From NCBI GenBank assembly GCA_038225555.1, contig JBBRRB010000016.1:58109-122108 (forward strand): DNA of 64,000 nucleotides, written 5' to 3'. Made by a program: the position numbers and the translations under genes. The stretch's first letter is position 1. Every line of letters starts with the position of its first letter. The stretch is from JANXQZ01 sp038225555. GTDB taxonomy: Bacteria; Acidobacteriota; Terriglobia; Bryobacterales; Bryobacteraceae. The notes beneath the pieces are model-generated. The model worked only from the letters and a program-made list of their open reading frames with translations. It was not told the origin of the DNA and ran no database searches. Positions 33,642 through 42,756 of this stretch are shown piece after piece.

Positions 33642-36455
33642 ATGGAAACTTTGTCTACTCTTAAGGAGCGCTACAGATTAGAGCGAGAGTTGGGACGCGG
33701 CGGGATGAGCATCGTTTATCTTGCGCAGGACCTGCAACTCCTCTCAAAGCGCGTAGTCGTCAAAGTTCTCCTTAAGGAAACCAGCCAGGATCCCTGGATC
33801 CGCCAAAAATTTCAACAAGAGATGGAAGCGATGGCGAGGATTGACCATCCCGGTGTCGTGGGTGTGCTCGATACCGGAGTAACTCCTGAAGGCAATCAAT
33901 TTCTCGTAATGCAATTTGTCGAGGGTACGACGCTGCGCGAGGCGATCGAGCCGGACGGAATGAATGCCGGGCGAGCGGCGGTCATCATTCGTCAAATTGG
34001 ACAAGCACTCGCCTCGGCGCACGCGAAAGGCGTCTGGCACCGCGACTTGAAGCCCGAAAATATAATGCTGCAGTCGCTTGGGGGCGAGGAGCACGTAAAG
34101 CTCATCGATTTCGGGATCGCCGGGATCCAGAACTCGCAATTCACTGGCGAGAAAACCCAGGTTGCGGGAACCTTGGCGTACATGGCGCCGGAACAACTGA
34201 CAGGACAATCGTGCGCCGCCAGCGATACCTATGCGCTCGGCGTAGTCGCCTACGAGATGCTGACCGGCAAGACCCCGGGCACCCAAAGGCAATTGCGACC
34301 CGATATGTCCCATGCGGCCGAGAGATCGATTCTGAAGGCGATGTCTTACCGCCCGGAACTGCGCCATGGGGAGGTGCGTGAATTTAGCGAAGAGTTGTAT
34401 CAAGCCTTGACCGGCGATGAGCCCGTGCGCCGACCTACCCTCCCCGGCACCGTTGAGATAGCCCACGTCTTGTTTACTGACTTAGTAGGATACTCGCTGC
34501 TTCCGATGGACCAGCAGAGAGAGCAACTGGAGCAGCTTCAACAAATCGTGCGCGAGTCGCGGCAGTTCCAGGCAGCCGAGTCCGGCGGCGCTCTCATCAA
34601 CCTGCCCACGGGCGACGGCATGGCCCTGGCGTTTTTTGGGGATCCGACCGCTCCCGCGCAATGCGCCGTGGAAGTTGCGAAGGCGCTCAAAAGCAAGCCG
34701 CACCTTAAATTGCGCATGGGAATCCATAGCGGCCCGGTCTACCGCGTGGCCGATATGAACGCCAACGCGAATGTGGCCGGCGGCGGCATCAACATGGCGC
34801 AACGCGTGATGGATTGCGGGGATGCGGGACACATTCTCGTTTCCAAGAGCGTGGCGGACGTGCTGCTGCAGTTGAGCCAATGGGCGTCCTACCTCGCCGA
34901 CCTCGGCCCATATACCGTCAAACACGGTGTTGTCGTCCACCTTTACAATTTGAGCAACAGTGAGGCTGGCAACCCGGAACGGCCTCATAAGTTCGCCTCA
35001 GTCATACCAAAGAAGAAAACCAAGCTGCCCTTGGCCGCGGCTCTTGTGTCAAGCGCGCTAGCACTCGGTGCAGGGGCGTTCTGGTTCAGAGATGGAAGAA
35101 GTTCCGGGTTTTCGCACGATCAACCCTCGATCGCAGTACTGCCGTTCGTCAGCATGAGTTCCGACAAGAACCAGGAGTATTTCTCGGATGGCCTCGCTGA
35201 AGAGCTCCTGGACGCGCTAGCCAAAATTCCTGGACTGCGCGTGGCTGCCAGAACGTCCTCGTTCCAGTTCAGAGACAAGACTGGCGATGCCCGCTCGATT
35301 GGCAAGAAGTTGAACGTCGCTGCGATCCTCGAAGGGAGTGTCCGCAAGCAAGGCAACCGTATCAAGATTACAACTCAGTTGATCAAGTCGGCCGATGGTT
35401 TTCAACTCTGGTCGGATAGCTATGACCGGGACATGACCGACATCTTCGCGGTGCAGGAGGAGATAGCGCGCGCGGTCACTGGCACCTTGCAGATCAAGTT
35501 GATGGGAGGGGAGAATCTAAAACTCAAAGGAACGACTCCCGAGGCTTACAATGCGTTCTTGCAGGGGCGTTATTTCTTGGAGCGCCGAAGCAGTGAAAAT
35601 CTTGCAAAGGCGATGGAATATTTCGACCATGCAACCACGCTGGACCCAACCTATGCCCGCGCCTGGGTTGGGCTGGCGGAGGCACGCAACGGGAAAGCTG
35701 GGGATGGTGGTGTAGACACTCAAGAAGGCTTCCGTTTGGCGCGGGTCGCGGCACAACGAGCGCTGACGCTGGACGAAAATCTGGCGGACGCCCATGCGGC
35801 GATGGCTTGGATCCAGCAGTTCGCGGACCGCGATTGGGCCGGCGCGGATGTTTCTTTCAAACGCGCCAGGGCGCTGGACCCTGGAAATGCGGTGGTCCTA
35901 AGCCACGCTGCGATTCTTGCCAGGATCTTGGGTCACTTGGATGAGGCGATGGCGCTCGACCGCCAAGCACTCCAATTAGATCCACTCAGACCGGGCGGGT
36001 ATCACAACGCGGGAGTGACTCTCTACTATGCCGGGCACAACGACGAGGCTGCAGCGGCTTTCAAGAAAGCGCTGGAACTCTTTCCAGGTGCGGCGATGGC
36101 GCATTGCTGGCTGGGGCGGGTCTACCTGGCGCAATCGCGACCTCAGGAGGCTTTGGCTGAAGTGGAACAGGAGAAGCATCCCGCCCTGCACCTCTTCGGT
36201 CTCGCGCTCGCGTACCATGCTCTGGGGCGGAACAAGGAATCGGACGCCAGCCTCGCAGATTTCATCAGCCAGTTCGGCGGGGCCTCCATTCAAATCGCTC
36301 AGATGTACGCATTCCGCGGAGAGACGGATCGGGCCTTCGAGTATCTGGAGCGGGCGAACAGCGAGCAAATGAAGGGGGATCCGCTGTTGAAGGGGATAAT
36401 GCATGACCCGCGCTACGCGGCTTTGGTCCAAAAATTGGGTTTGCCGCTGAATTGA
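33642..36455 (+). CDS. Ser/Thr protein kinase - class III cyclase - TM - TolB-N-like - TPR fusion protein
   Basis: This is a 937-aa protein. The kinase domain (about 1-265) has GRGGMSIVY, the Lys in RVVVKVLL, HRDLKPENIM, IDFGIAG and MAPEQLTG, so it is probably active. A class III nucleotidyl cyclase-like domain (about 272-455) has FTDLVGYS and TGDGMALAFF (both metal Asp) and INMAQRVMD (Asn and Arg). However, the position before GDG that usually holds the purine-specificity Lys reads L-P-T, so cyclase activity is doubtful. One TM helix follows (KLPLAAALVSSALALGAGAF, about 465-485). Then comes a FlgO/TolB-N-like domain (IAVLPFVSMSSDKNQEYFSDGLAEEL) and C-terminal TPRs (about 655-935). GTG 33639 is an alternative start. 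Confidence 0.87.
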   Translation: METLSTLKERYRLERELGRGGMSIVYLAQDLQLLSKRVVVKVLLKETSQDPWIRQKFQQEMEAMARIDHPGVVGVLDTGVTPEGNQFLVMQFVEGTTLREAIEPDGMNAGRAAVIIRQIGQALASAHAKGVWHRDLKPENIMLQSLGGEEHVKLIDFGIAGIQNSQFTGEKTQVAGTLAYMAPEQLTGQSCAASDTYALGVVAYEMLTGKTPGTQRQLRPDMSHAAERSILKAMSYRPELRHGEVREFSEELYQALTGDEPVRRPTLPGTVEIAHVLFTDLVGYSLLPMDQQREQLEQLQQIVRESRQFQAAESGGALINLPTGDGMALAFFGDPTAPAQCAVEVAKALKSKPHLKLRMGIHSGPVYRVADMNANANVAGGGINMAQRVMDCGDAGHILVSKSVADVLLQLSQWASYLADLGPYTVKHGVVVHLYNLSNSEAGNPERPHKFASVIPKKKTKLPLAAALVSSALALGAGAFWFRDGRSSGFSHDQPSIAVLPFVSMSSDKNQEYFSDGLAEELLDALAKIPGLRVAARTSSFQFRDKTGDARSIGKKLNVAAILEGSVRKQGNRIKITTQLIKSADGFQLWSDSYDRDMTDIFAVQEEIARAVTGTLQIKLMGGENLKLKGTTPEAYNAFLQGRYFLERRSSENLAKAMEYFDHATTLDPTYARAWVGLAEARNGKAGDGGVDTQEGFRLARVAAQRALTLDENLADAHAAMAWIQQFADRDWAGADVSFKRARALDPGNAVVLSHAAILARILGHLDEAMALDRQALQLDPLRPGGYHNAGVTLYYAGHNDEAAAAFKKALELFPGAAMAHCWLGRVYLAQSRPQEALAEVEQEKHPALHLFGLALAYHALGRNKESDASLADFISQFGGASIQIAQMYAFRGETDRAFEYLERANSEQMKGDPLLKGIMHDPRYAALVQKLGLPLN

Positions 36456-36613
36456 CATGGAAATAGAACCCGACCTAGCGGCGCGATCATACCCGGAGCT
36501 TCTGTAGTCGCGAGGAATACGAAGACGGGGGCCATCTCAAACGCGAGTGCCAACGCGAAAGGCATTTATTTGTTTCCGGGGTAGAACTGAGGAGGGGCGC
36601 TATTCTTGTAACA

Positions 36614-37393
36614 GTGGCGTTGAACTTCCATTTAGACCAGTACGAGGGGCCCCTTGACCTCCTGCTGGACCTAATTCGCAAACAGCAAATCAACATCTAC
36701 GACATTCCGATAGCCTCCATCACATCTCAATATCTCGAGTTCATGCAGAAGGCCATGGAACTCGATATCGAGCTCAGTTCCGAATTCGTTTTCATGGCTG
36801 CCAGCCTGATCCACATTAAATCGAAGCTGCTGCTCCCCCGCGATCCGGAACTCGATAAAATCGCGCCCGAAGAAGACCCCCGTTCGGAACTGGTTTTAAA
36901 GCTCCTCGAACACGAACGGTTCAAGAACGCCGCCGAAATGCTGCAACAAAAGCGCATGGTGGAAGAAGCAATCTGGTCAAATCCCCAGATGAAGCTGTTC
37001 AGCGCGGATGACGATAACCCGGGCCTGGATGTCACCATGATCGACCTCGTGCAGACGTTTCAGACCATCTTGGAAAGGGCTAAGAACCGTCCGATTTACG
37101 AGATCGGCCAAGAGAACGTAAGCGTGCCGGACATGATTCGGTATCTGGAGTCCATCTTCAAGAAGTCGCGGAGAAACGAGGCAATCTCCGCCTCCGAGCT
37201 ATTTCAACGCCAGAAAAGCCGTCGGGCGATGATCTGCCTTTTTCTAGCGGTGCTGGAGCTAGTGAAGCGGCAAGCCATCCTGCTTACCCAGAAGGACGCA
37301 TTCGGGGACATTGGCCTGAAGAAGAACGAGAGCTTTGAAGAAGTCTTGGGCACAGGAGATGTTTTGGCGGCTGTTGAACAGGAATATACCTAA
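36614..37393 (+). CDS. scpA: Segregation and condensation protein A
   Basis: This 259-aa kleisin starts at GTG 36614. It bridges the SMC heads in bacterial condensin. The family opening NFHLDQYEGPLDLLLDLIRKQQI-type helix (residues 4-26), the region FVFMAASLIHIKSKLLLPRD and the C-terminal winged helix (SRRAMICLFLAVLELVKRQAI) are all present. It lies 2 bases upstream of scpB, the partner subunit. The 160-bp stretch before it, back to the kinase gene, holds no gene. Confidence 0.95.
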   Translation: MALNFHLDQYEGPLDLLLDLIRKQQINIYDIPIASITSQYLEFMQKAMELDIELSSEFVFMAASLIHIKSKLLLPRDPELDKIAPEEDPRSELVLKLLEHERFKNAAEMLQQKRMVEEAIWSNPQMKLFSADDDNPGLDVTMIDLVQTFQTILERAKNRPIYEIGQENVSVPDMIRYLESIFKKSRRNEAISASELFQRQKSRRAMICLFLAVLELVKRQAILLTQKDAFGDIGLKKNESFEEVLGTGDVLAAVEQEYT

Positions 37394-37395
37394 AG

Positions 37396-38058
37396 ATGGA
37401 ACAACTAGATCTGAATGTCGAGGAAGAGGAAATTCTCGCCGAACAGCTTTTCATCGTTCCGGGACCCGATCGCGCCGAGACCGCCGAAGCCAAGCTCAAA
37501 GCCGTTCTAGAAGCCGCTATTTACGTCACAGATGAACCGCTCACCTTCGCCCAAATCGCGACTGCGCTGCAGCAGCCCGCCGATGTAGTCAAGAGGCTGC
37601 TCGAGGAGCTGACTGCCGACTACGCCAAGGAAGACCGCGGACTCACGATTCGGGAGGTTGCGGGCGGCTTTAAGATGGCCACCAAACCCGAGCATCATGA
37701 AGCCATTCGAACGTTTGTGAAGAGCCTCAAGCCGCCGCTAAAGCTGTCCCTCCCCGCTCTAGAAACGCTAGCGGTGGTCGCCTATAAGCAGCCAATCACC
37801 GCGCCAGAGATCATGGACATCCGCGGCGTGCAAGGCACCAGCGTTCTGAGGACGCTTCTCGACCGCAAGCTGATCGCAACTTCTGGCCGTAAGCAAGTGG
37901 TCGGAAAACCCATCTTGTACAAGACCACCAAGGAGTTTCTGATCCAGTTTGGCTTGAAGGACTTGAGTGAACTCCCTACCTTGAAGGAGTTCGAGGAACT
38001 TGGCCGCATGGCTTTAAATGACCCGGACTCGCAACAACCGACAGAGAGCGAAACGTAG
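37396..38058 (+). CDS. scpB: Segregation and condensation protein B
   Basis: This 220-aa protein has two winged-helix domains: LKAVLEAAIYVTDEPLTFAQIATAL (about 34-58), and LSLPALETLAVVAYKQPITAPEIMDIRGV followed by LLDRKLIATSGRKQVVGKP, the conserved segment of ScpB. It forms a dimer that binds the ScpA centre and thus controls condensin. The start follows scpA by 2 bases, and rluB begins directly at its stop codon. The acidic N-terminal tail is unusually long. Confidence 0.95.
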   Translation: MEQLDLNVEEEEILAEQLFIVPGPDRAETAEAKLKAVLEAAIYVTDEPLTFAQIATALQQPADVVKRLLEELTADYAKEDRGLTIREVAGGFKMATKPEHHEAIRTFVKSLKPPLKLSLPALETLAVVAYKQPITAPEIMDIRGVQGTSVLRTLLDRKLIATSGRKQVVGKPILYKTTKEFLIQFGLKDLSELPTLKEFEELGRMALNDPDSQQPTESET

Positions 38059-38802
38059 ATGCCCGAAGAACGATTGCAAAAACTGATCTCGCAAGCGGGA
38101 GTGGCCAGCCGCCGCAAGGCCGAAGAGATGATCGTGGCCGGCATGGTCACTGTGAATGGAAAAACGATTACCGAACTCGGCACAAAAGCCGATCTCGCCA
38201 GCGACCATATCAAGGTGAACGGCAAGCTTCTAAAAGCCCCCAGCCGCCTTCTGTATTTTGCTATGAACAAGCCGAAAGGCTGCGTCACCACGATGGACGA
38301 TCCAGAAGGCCGACCCACGGTGATGGACCTGGTAAAAGGCGTCAAGGACCGTATTTTTCCCGTCGGGCGCCTCGATTATCAGAGCGAGGGCTTGCTTATC
38401 ATGACGAACGACGGCGATTTCGCCAATCGCATCACGTCAACTAAGAACCACGTCACCAAAACATACATGGTGAAGATTAAGGGGCATCTTACGCCGGAGC
38501 AGGAAGAGCAGTTCCGCCAAGGAATCCCGCTCAGCGGAAAACGTACGCTCCCTGCTGGCTTAAAGCTGCTCAGGCTTGCGGACAACCCCTGGTATGAAGT
38601 CCGTCTCATCGAAGGCCGCCAAAATCAGATCCGGATCATGTTCAAACATTTTGGGCACTTGGTGGAAAAATTGAAACGAGTCAAGATCGGCTTCCTAGCT
38701 CTGGGACCGATCAAATCCGGGGAGATGCGGCATCTGACGCCAGCCGAAGTCGGTCGCTTCAGGAAGATCTTGAAAATGGACGAGGAAAAGAACGATGGCT
38801 GA
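38059..38802 (+). CDS. rluB: 23S rRNA pseudouridine synthase (RluB/RsuA family)
   Basis: This 247-aa protein has an S4 domain (ERLQKLISQAGVASRRKAEEMI, about 3-24) and then the RsuA/RluB catalytic domain. The catalytic Asp is in FPVGRLDYQSEGLLIMTNDGDF (about 100-121). It isomerises a uridine in the ribosomal large subunit, normally U2605, though RluE/RluF or RsuA-type specificity cannot be fully excluded. It starts immediately at the scpB stop, and the scpA-scpB-rluB order is widespread. Confidence 0.92.
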   Translation: MPEERLQKLISQAGVASRRKAEEMIVAGMVTVNGKTITELGTKADLASDHIKVNGKLLKAPSRLLYFAMNKPKGCVTTMDDPEGRPTVMDLVKGVKDRIFPVGRLDYQSEGLLIMTNDGDFANRITSTKNHVTKTYMVKIKGHLTPEQEEQFRQGIPLSGKRTLPAGLKLLRLADNPWYEVRLIEGRQNQIRIMFKHFGHLVEKLKRVKIGFLALGPIKSGEMRHLTPAEVGRFRKILKMDEEKNDG

Positions 38803-39223
38803 TATAGAGGGATTGTTGAGGAAGAGTCGGACCATTGCAGTGGTCCGACTTTCGCACAAACGCACGCGTCCGAGCCATGGGGTTTCGGAGTACATGCAGG
38901 AAGCAGGCTACCGGATTATACCTGTGAACCCTCTGGAAATCGAGGTTCTTGGCGAGAAAGCTTATGCCAGGCTTGAGGACATACCCGAGCCGATCGATAT
39001 CGTAGATGTGTTCCGCCGCTCTGAATTCGTTCCTGAAATCGTGGACGCCGCGATTCGAGTGAAGGCCAAGGCGATTTGGCTGCAGGAGGGGGTGGTACAC
39101 GAAGAGGCCACGGAGAAAGCCCGATCCGCAGGCTTGGAAGTAGTCGTGGATCGCTGCATTCTCAAGGAACACATGCGGCTGAAACCGCTCCCCCGCGGCC
39201 ACGGCTCCGTCCAAGAGCCGTGA
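38795..39223 (+). CDS. CoA-binding (Rossmann) domain protein, YccU-like
   Basis: This 142-aa single-domain protein of the succinyl-CoA-synthetase-like CoA-binding family has a TIAVVRLSHKRTRPSHGVS loop (about 12-30), the YRIIPVNP strand and IDIVDVFRRSEFVPEIV with WLQEGVVHEEA, matching YccU/YdaG-like proteins. The usual AVVGxS glycine is Arg here (AVVRLS), so the phosphate-loop contact may be altered. Function unknown. It overlaps rluB by 8 bp and is the last gene of the plus-strand operon. Confidence 0.85.
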   Translation: MADIEGLLRKSRTIAVVRLSHKRTRPSHGVSEYMQEAGYRIIPVNPLEIEVLGEKAYARLEDIPEPIDIVDVFRRSEFVPEIVDAAIRVKAKAIWLQEGVVHEEATEKARSAGLEVVVDRCILKEHMRLKPLPRGHGSVQEP

Positions 39224-39227
39224 CCGC
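39195..39227. terminator. Strong hairpin between convergent genes
   Basis: GCGG-CACGGCTC (39195-39207) pairs with GAGCCGTG-CCGC (39215-39227) around a 7-nt loop, with one mismatch near the base. It covers the stop codon of the CoA-binding gene and ends 9 bases before the stop of the TPR lipoprotein on the other strand, so it can serve as a bidirectional terminator. No T-tract. Confidence 0.5.
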
Positions 39228-39235
39228 AGGTGCGA

Positions 39236-40066
39236 CTATTTCTCGTTGCTGATGCCGCCGGCGGGCTGCTTAGCGGCCTTCATCTTTTTCGTTTCAAGTG
39301 ACTTGTTCACCCAGGACTCGGCCGTATCGAGGTCTTTCTTCGCGTCCTCCGGAGTCTCCGCCAAGTCGGCGCGTTCGCGATACACGAGGTTGATATACGA
39401 CATCGCGTCGTCGTAATTCGGATCGATCTTAATCGCCTCCGTGAGGTTCTTGATTCCATCTTCCACCATCGGAATATTGCGTTGGCGGAGTTCTTCCCTC
39501 ACCTTGGTGTCTTTGATGGGACCCGGAGCTTCCGGCTTCATCCCAAGCTTCACTCGTGCCGCCATGCGCACTGGATATGTTTCAGCCCAGTCGATCACGC
39601 CCAGACTGTAATAAGCTTCCTTAGCCTGGGGATCCGCGTCGATCAGCTCCTTGTACCATTTCTTGGCCTCGTCCAGCCGTTGAAACTTCTTCTCGAGTTC
39701 AGGCACGCCCTGCGCCTGCTGGTACGCGAGACTAGCCAAGGAAGCCAGAGCGAACGTATCTTTGGGTGCCCTATCTAATACTTTCTGGAACTCGTCTTTC
39801 GCCGCCTTGGACATCTGATTGTTTTCCGGCGAGTCGGCTCCAGGTATGTACTGAGACATGTAAGCCGCCGCCAGGTACTTGCGGCCATTCATGTTATTGG
39901 GGTCGAGATCCACCGCTTTCTTGAAGAACTCCACGGCGGCGGGAAACTTCGCGTTTTTGAAGGCCGCGACTCCCTGATTCAGAGCGTCTCTAGATCTCAG
40001 GTAACTGCAGCCAGTGCCAACAAGCGCGAGGACCGCCATGCCTAAAACAGACAGTGTCTTCTTCAT
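39236..40066 (-). CDS. TPR-repeat lipoprotein
   Basis: This 276-aa lipoprotein has signal MKKTLSVLGMAVLALVGTGCS, with the lipobox Cys at about residue 20. It is then mostly TPR: LNQGVAAFKNAKFPAAVEFFKKAVDLDPNN, KDEFQKVLDRAPKDTFALASLASLAYQQ and KNLTEAIKIDPNYDDAMSYINLVYRE. It should be a periplasmic scaffold anchored to a membrane. It lies 90 bases downstream of the ExbD genes on the same strand, so it may be transcribed with the TonB cassette. Confidence 0.85.
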   Translation of the reverse strand: MKKTLSVLGMAVLALVGTGCSYLRSRDALNQGVAAFKNAKFPAAVEFFKKAVDLDPNNMNGRKYLAAAYMSQYIPGADSPENNQMSKAAKDEFQKVLDRAPKDTFALASLASLAYQQAQGVPELEKKFQRLDEAKKWYKELIDADPQAKEAYYSLGVIDWAETYPVRMAARVKLGMKPEAPGPIKDTKVREELRQRNIPMVEDGIKNLTEAIKIDPNYDDAMSYINLVYRERADLAETPEDAKKDLDTAESWVNKSLETKKMKAAKQPAGGISNEK

Positions 40067-40156
40067 AAAAGGTATATGAGATATTCAACCACAGTTCAAC
40101 GCGAGTGGAACAGACTTTTTTCCGCTTCCATCGGCGAAGAGTGCTGGAGCGAATGT

Positions 40157-40585
40157 CTACTGTCCGGCCTCCACCTTGGGCGTCATCAAACCAATCTTAT
40201 CGAGACCAGCACCCTTGGCGATATCGATCGCTCTCGCTACGGTCTGAAAATCGAGCTCCGGATCGCCCTTGACGAATACTACGCGTTCCGCTCGAGTCTT
40301 GAAAATTTCTTCCAGCCTGGGTCCCAGCCGTTCCTCCGTAGTGGGTTCGGTATTGATCATCATCTTCTTGTCTTTATCGATGATGACCACCACCGTGCGA
40401 TCGTTATCCGGAGGTGGGGGAGTCTTCTTATCTGGCGGCTGCGGTGCCAGCGCTTCCAGCCCGTGGGGCACTAGCGGCGTAATCACCATAAAGATGATCA
40501 GCAAAACTAGCAGCACGTCGATCAGCGGCGTGACATTCATTTCGGACTTAGGCCCGCCGCCCGGGCCGCCCATTGCCATTGCCAT
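40157..40585 (-). CDS. exbD: ExbD/TolR-family protein (second copy)
   Basis: In this 142-aa protein, a short Gly-rich N-tail precedes the single TM helix with the functional Asp (MNVTPLIDVLLVLLIIFMVITP, about 15-36). The periplasmic domain follows (RTVVVIIDKDKKMMIN, then DFQTVARAIDIAKGAGLDKIGLM). With ExbB it forms the proton-driven motor that drives TonB. A second ExbD-type gene lies 46 bases upstream, and the cassette order is TonB-ExbB-ExbD-ExbD. A Pro/Lys-rich linker separates helix and domain. Confidence 0.9.
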   Translation of the reverse strand: MAMAMGGPGGGPKSEMNVTPLIDVLLVLLIIFMVITPLVPHGLEALAPQPPDKKTPPPPDNDRTVVVIIDKDKKMMINTEPTTEERLGPRLEEIFKTRAERVVFVKGDPELDFQTVARAIDIAKGAGLDKIGLMTPKVEAGQ

Positions 40586-40631
40586 GAGTATTTCTCCTTA
40601 GATTGGAACTGTTACGGCTAGCGGACCGCTT

Positions 40632-41084
40632 CTACTGACCGGTGCCGCTTGTAGCGCCAGGCATCTTTTTCTTGTCCTGCTCGGTGATCAACCCGATCTG
40701 ATCCACGCCAGCCGCGCGCAAGTTGTCGATCACGTCTTCCACAATCTCGTACCGGGAACGGGCATCGGCTTTGATATAGCAGGTCTTATCCAACTTATCC
40801 TTTAGCAGATCTTTTACTTTGCCGGGAAGGTCGCCGGGCACAGTCTTGGTGTTGCCTGGGCTGAGAAACACCTTCCCGTCGCGCGTCACCGCGACCATCA
40901 CGGCATCCTCTTTGTCGGCCGCCTGCATGGCGATCGGATTTTTAGTCCTCACCAAGTCGACGTTTTGTCCTTTACTCAACATGGGGGTGATCACCATGAA
41001 GATGATGAGCAGCACCAGCATCACGTCCACCATGGGGGTCACGTTGATTTCGGAAATGGCTCCCGGGGCTTTCTTTTTTTCCAT
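40632..41084 (-). CDS. exbD: ExbD/TolR-family protein (first copy)
   Basis: This 150-aa protein starts MEKKKAPGAISEINVTPMVDV, with the TM helix carrying the Asp (MVDVMLVLLIIFMVITPML, about 17-35). The periplasmic fold (AVMVAVTRDGKVFLS, RSRYEIVEDVIDNLRAAGVDQIGLI) is complete. A clear AAGGAG ribosome site precedes ATG 41084. The two ExbD copies differ along most of their length, so they are not a recent duplication. Heteromeric ExbD pairs are known in other cassettes. Confidence 0.9.
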   Translation of the reverse strand: MEKKKAPGAISEINVTPMVDVMLVLLIIFMVITPMLSKGQNVDLVRTKNPIAMQAADKEDAVMVAVTRDGKVFLSPGNTKTVPGDLPGKVKDLLKDKLDKTCYIKADARSRYEIVEDVIDNLRAAGVDQIGLITEQDKKKMPGATSGTGQ

Positions 41085-41168
41085 GATCGGCTCCTTATTA
41101 AGATCTGGGGCGGGCCGCAGCAACTCCGAGACCCACCTCCAGACCCATTCAACTCGTCTCGAACGGCC

Positions 41169-41903
41169 TTACTTGGTTACGCCAATTTTTTGCGACCGCT
41201 TCAGGAAATAATCGATCAACTCGGAGCTGGAATTGCCCATTTCCACGTCAAACGCTTCCAATCGGCCAGTGAAGTAATTAAACATCCAGACGGCCGGGAG
41301 AGCGACGAACAAGCCGACTGCAGTAGTGACCAGCGCTTCAGAGATGCCGCCCGCGACCGCGCCTAGGCCGGTCGATTTGGACGCCGAAATGCCCTTAAAA
41401 GCGTTGATGATGCCGACTACCGTCCCCAGCAATCCCACGAAGGGACCCGTGGAGCCGATGGTCGCCAGACTGCTGACGCCGCGCTTGAGTTCGGCATGCA
41501 CGATCGCCTCGGCGCGTTCGAGAGCGCGCTTGGAGGCTTCGATCTCCTCACCCGAAATTTCAGTGCTCTGCCGATGCGCCTGGAACTCTTGCAAGCCAGC
41601 CACGACTACTTTAGCCAGGTGGCTCTTGTTAAACCGGTCGGCGATCTTGATCGCCTCATCCAGTTTGCCTTCGCGCAATGCGCCGGCAACCGCTGGTGCG
41701 AAGGCGCGAGACTGCTTGCGCGCTCCGTTATAGGCGATCAGCCGATCAATCATGACGCCAATGGACCAAGCCGACATGAAAAACAGAATCAAGACGATGG
41801 CTCGCGCTAGCCAGCCCATCTGATCCCACATGTGACGAAGGTCGAAATTAACGGACTCTTCCTGCAGCAGCATGAAGGCCCAGACTTTCATTTGTAGCAG
41901 CAT
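41169..41903 (-). CDS. exbB: ExbB/TolQ/MotA-family proton channel protein
   Basis: This 244-aa protein has three TM helices, the first around residues 33-55 (ARAIVLILFFMSAWSIGVMIDRL). It also has the conserved GSTGPFVGLLGTVVGIINAF (about 148-167) and ISEALVTTAVGLFVALPAVWMFNYF (about 187-211). It forms the pentameric stator of the TonB motor. A good AGGAG site precedes ATG 41903. The gene lies 41 bases downstream of tonB. Confidence 0.93.
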   Translation of the reverse strand: MLLQMKVWAFMLLQEESVNFDLRHMWDQMGWLARAIVLILFFMSAWSIGVMIDRLIAYNGARKQSRAFAPAVAGALREGKLDEAIKIADRFNKSHLAKVVVAGLQEFQAHRQSTEISGEEIEASKRALERAEAIVHAELKRGVSSLATIGSTGPFVGLLGTVVGIINAFKGISASKSTGLGAVAGGISEALVTTAVGLFVALPAVWMFNYFTGRLEAFDVEMGNSSSELIDYFLKRSQKIGVTK

Positions 41904-41944
41904 TTTTCTCTCCTGCGAGTTGAATTGAAATCGAAAGCTAACGA

Positions 41945-42700
41945 TTACTGACTTAAAGTAAAGTTCACGTCAATCTGAGTGACAACTTCCACCGGCTCGC
42001 CGTTGAGAAGCGTCGGTTTGTACACCCACTGCCGCACTGCATCCTGGGCGGCTGCGATGAGCAGCGGATGCCCCGAAATCATTTGTAAATTTTGAATCGT
42101 GCCGTCCTTGCCGATGATCGCAGTGAACCTGACCGTGCCCTGAATCCGAGCCTGCTTGGCAAGCGGCGGGTACACTGGCGTTATCTTTTTAATAAGGTTG
42201 GCCGCCGACACATTTCCGCCCACGCGAATACGCTGCGGTGTGGGAGGTTTCTCAACCGGCTTGGGAGGCGGAGGCGGAGGCGCAGCAGATGGAACCGCAC
42301 CGATAATGCCACCGATCACTCCTCCTCCAGCTCCGCCTGGAACGCCGCCCGCCACTCCGCCAACCACGCCAGCGGACGGAGGAGGCATGTCCTCTTCCTT
42401 GATCATGGCGATCTCTTTCGGAATCTTCTTGGGCGCCATCAGCCTTCCGGCATCGAACTGGCGAGGAATCACCTTAACCACCTTGGGAGGCGGCGTCGCG
42501 GCAGGAGGCGGGGGCGGTGGAGGAGGTGGCGGCGGCGCCACCAGGAAGCTCGTCAATTGCCCCTTGGGCAATGAATCGGTGTAGATCAGCGGAATCAGGA
42601 TCAGGAGGCCGATCAACAGTGTCTGGAACAGAAAGGACAGGAGCACTGTCCAGGGCTTGCGTGTTTTTGCCGTACCTTCAACAAAAGTTTGCTCGAACAT
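41945..42700 (-). CDS. tonB: TonB energy-transducing protein
   Basis: This 251-aa protein starts MFEQTFVEGTAKTRKPWTV, then a TM helix (LLSFLFQTLLIGLLILIPLI), a very long proline tract (11 Pro in a row at about 63-73) and a glycine-rich linker (VVGGVAGGVPGGAGGGVIGG). The TonB C-domain follows (ITPVYPPLAKQARIQGTVRF, then WVYKPTLLNGEPVEVVTQI). It spans the periplasm to energise outer-membrane receptors. No receptor gene is in the window. The upstream TTG start at 42721 is rejected because the frame N-terminus there is weak. Confidence 0.93.
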   Translation of the reverse strand: MFEQTFVEGTAKTRKPWTVLLSFLFQTLLIGLLILIPLIYTDSLPKGQLTSFLVAPPPPPPPPPPPAATPPPKVVKVIPRQFDAGRLMAPKKIPKEIAMIKEEDMPPPSAGVVGGVAGGVPGGAGGGVIGGIIGAVPSAAPPPPPPKPVEKPPTPQRIRVGGNVSAANLIKKITPVYPPLAKQARIQGTVRFTAIIGKDGTIQNLQMISGHPLLIAAAQDAVRQWVYKPTLLNGEPVEVVTQIDVNFTLSQ

Positions 42701-42756
42701 AAAACATTCACCTTTCCCCAAAGATGGTTGCGAGCCGGCAAGAACACCGCCCGCAC

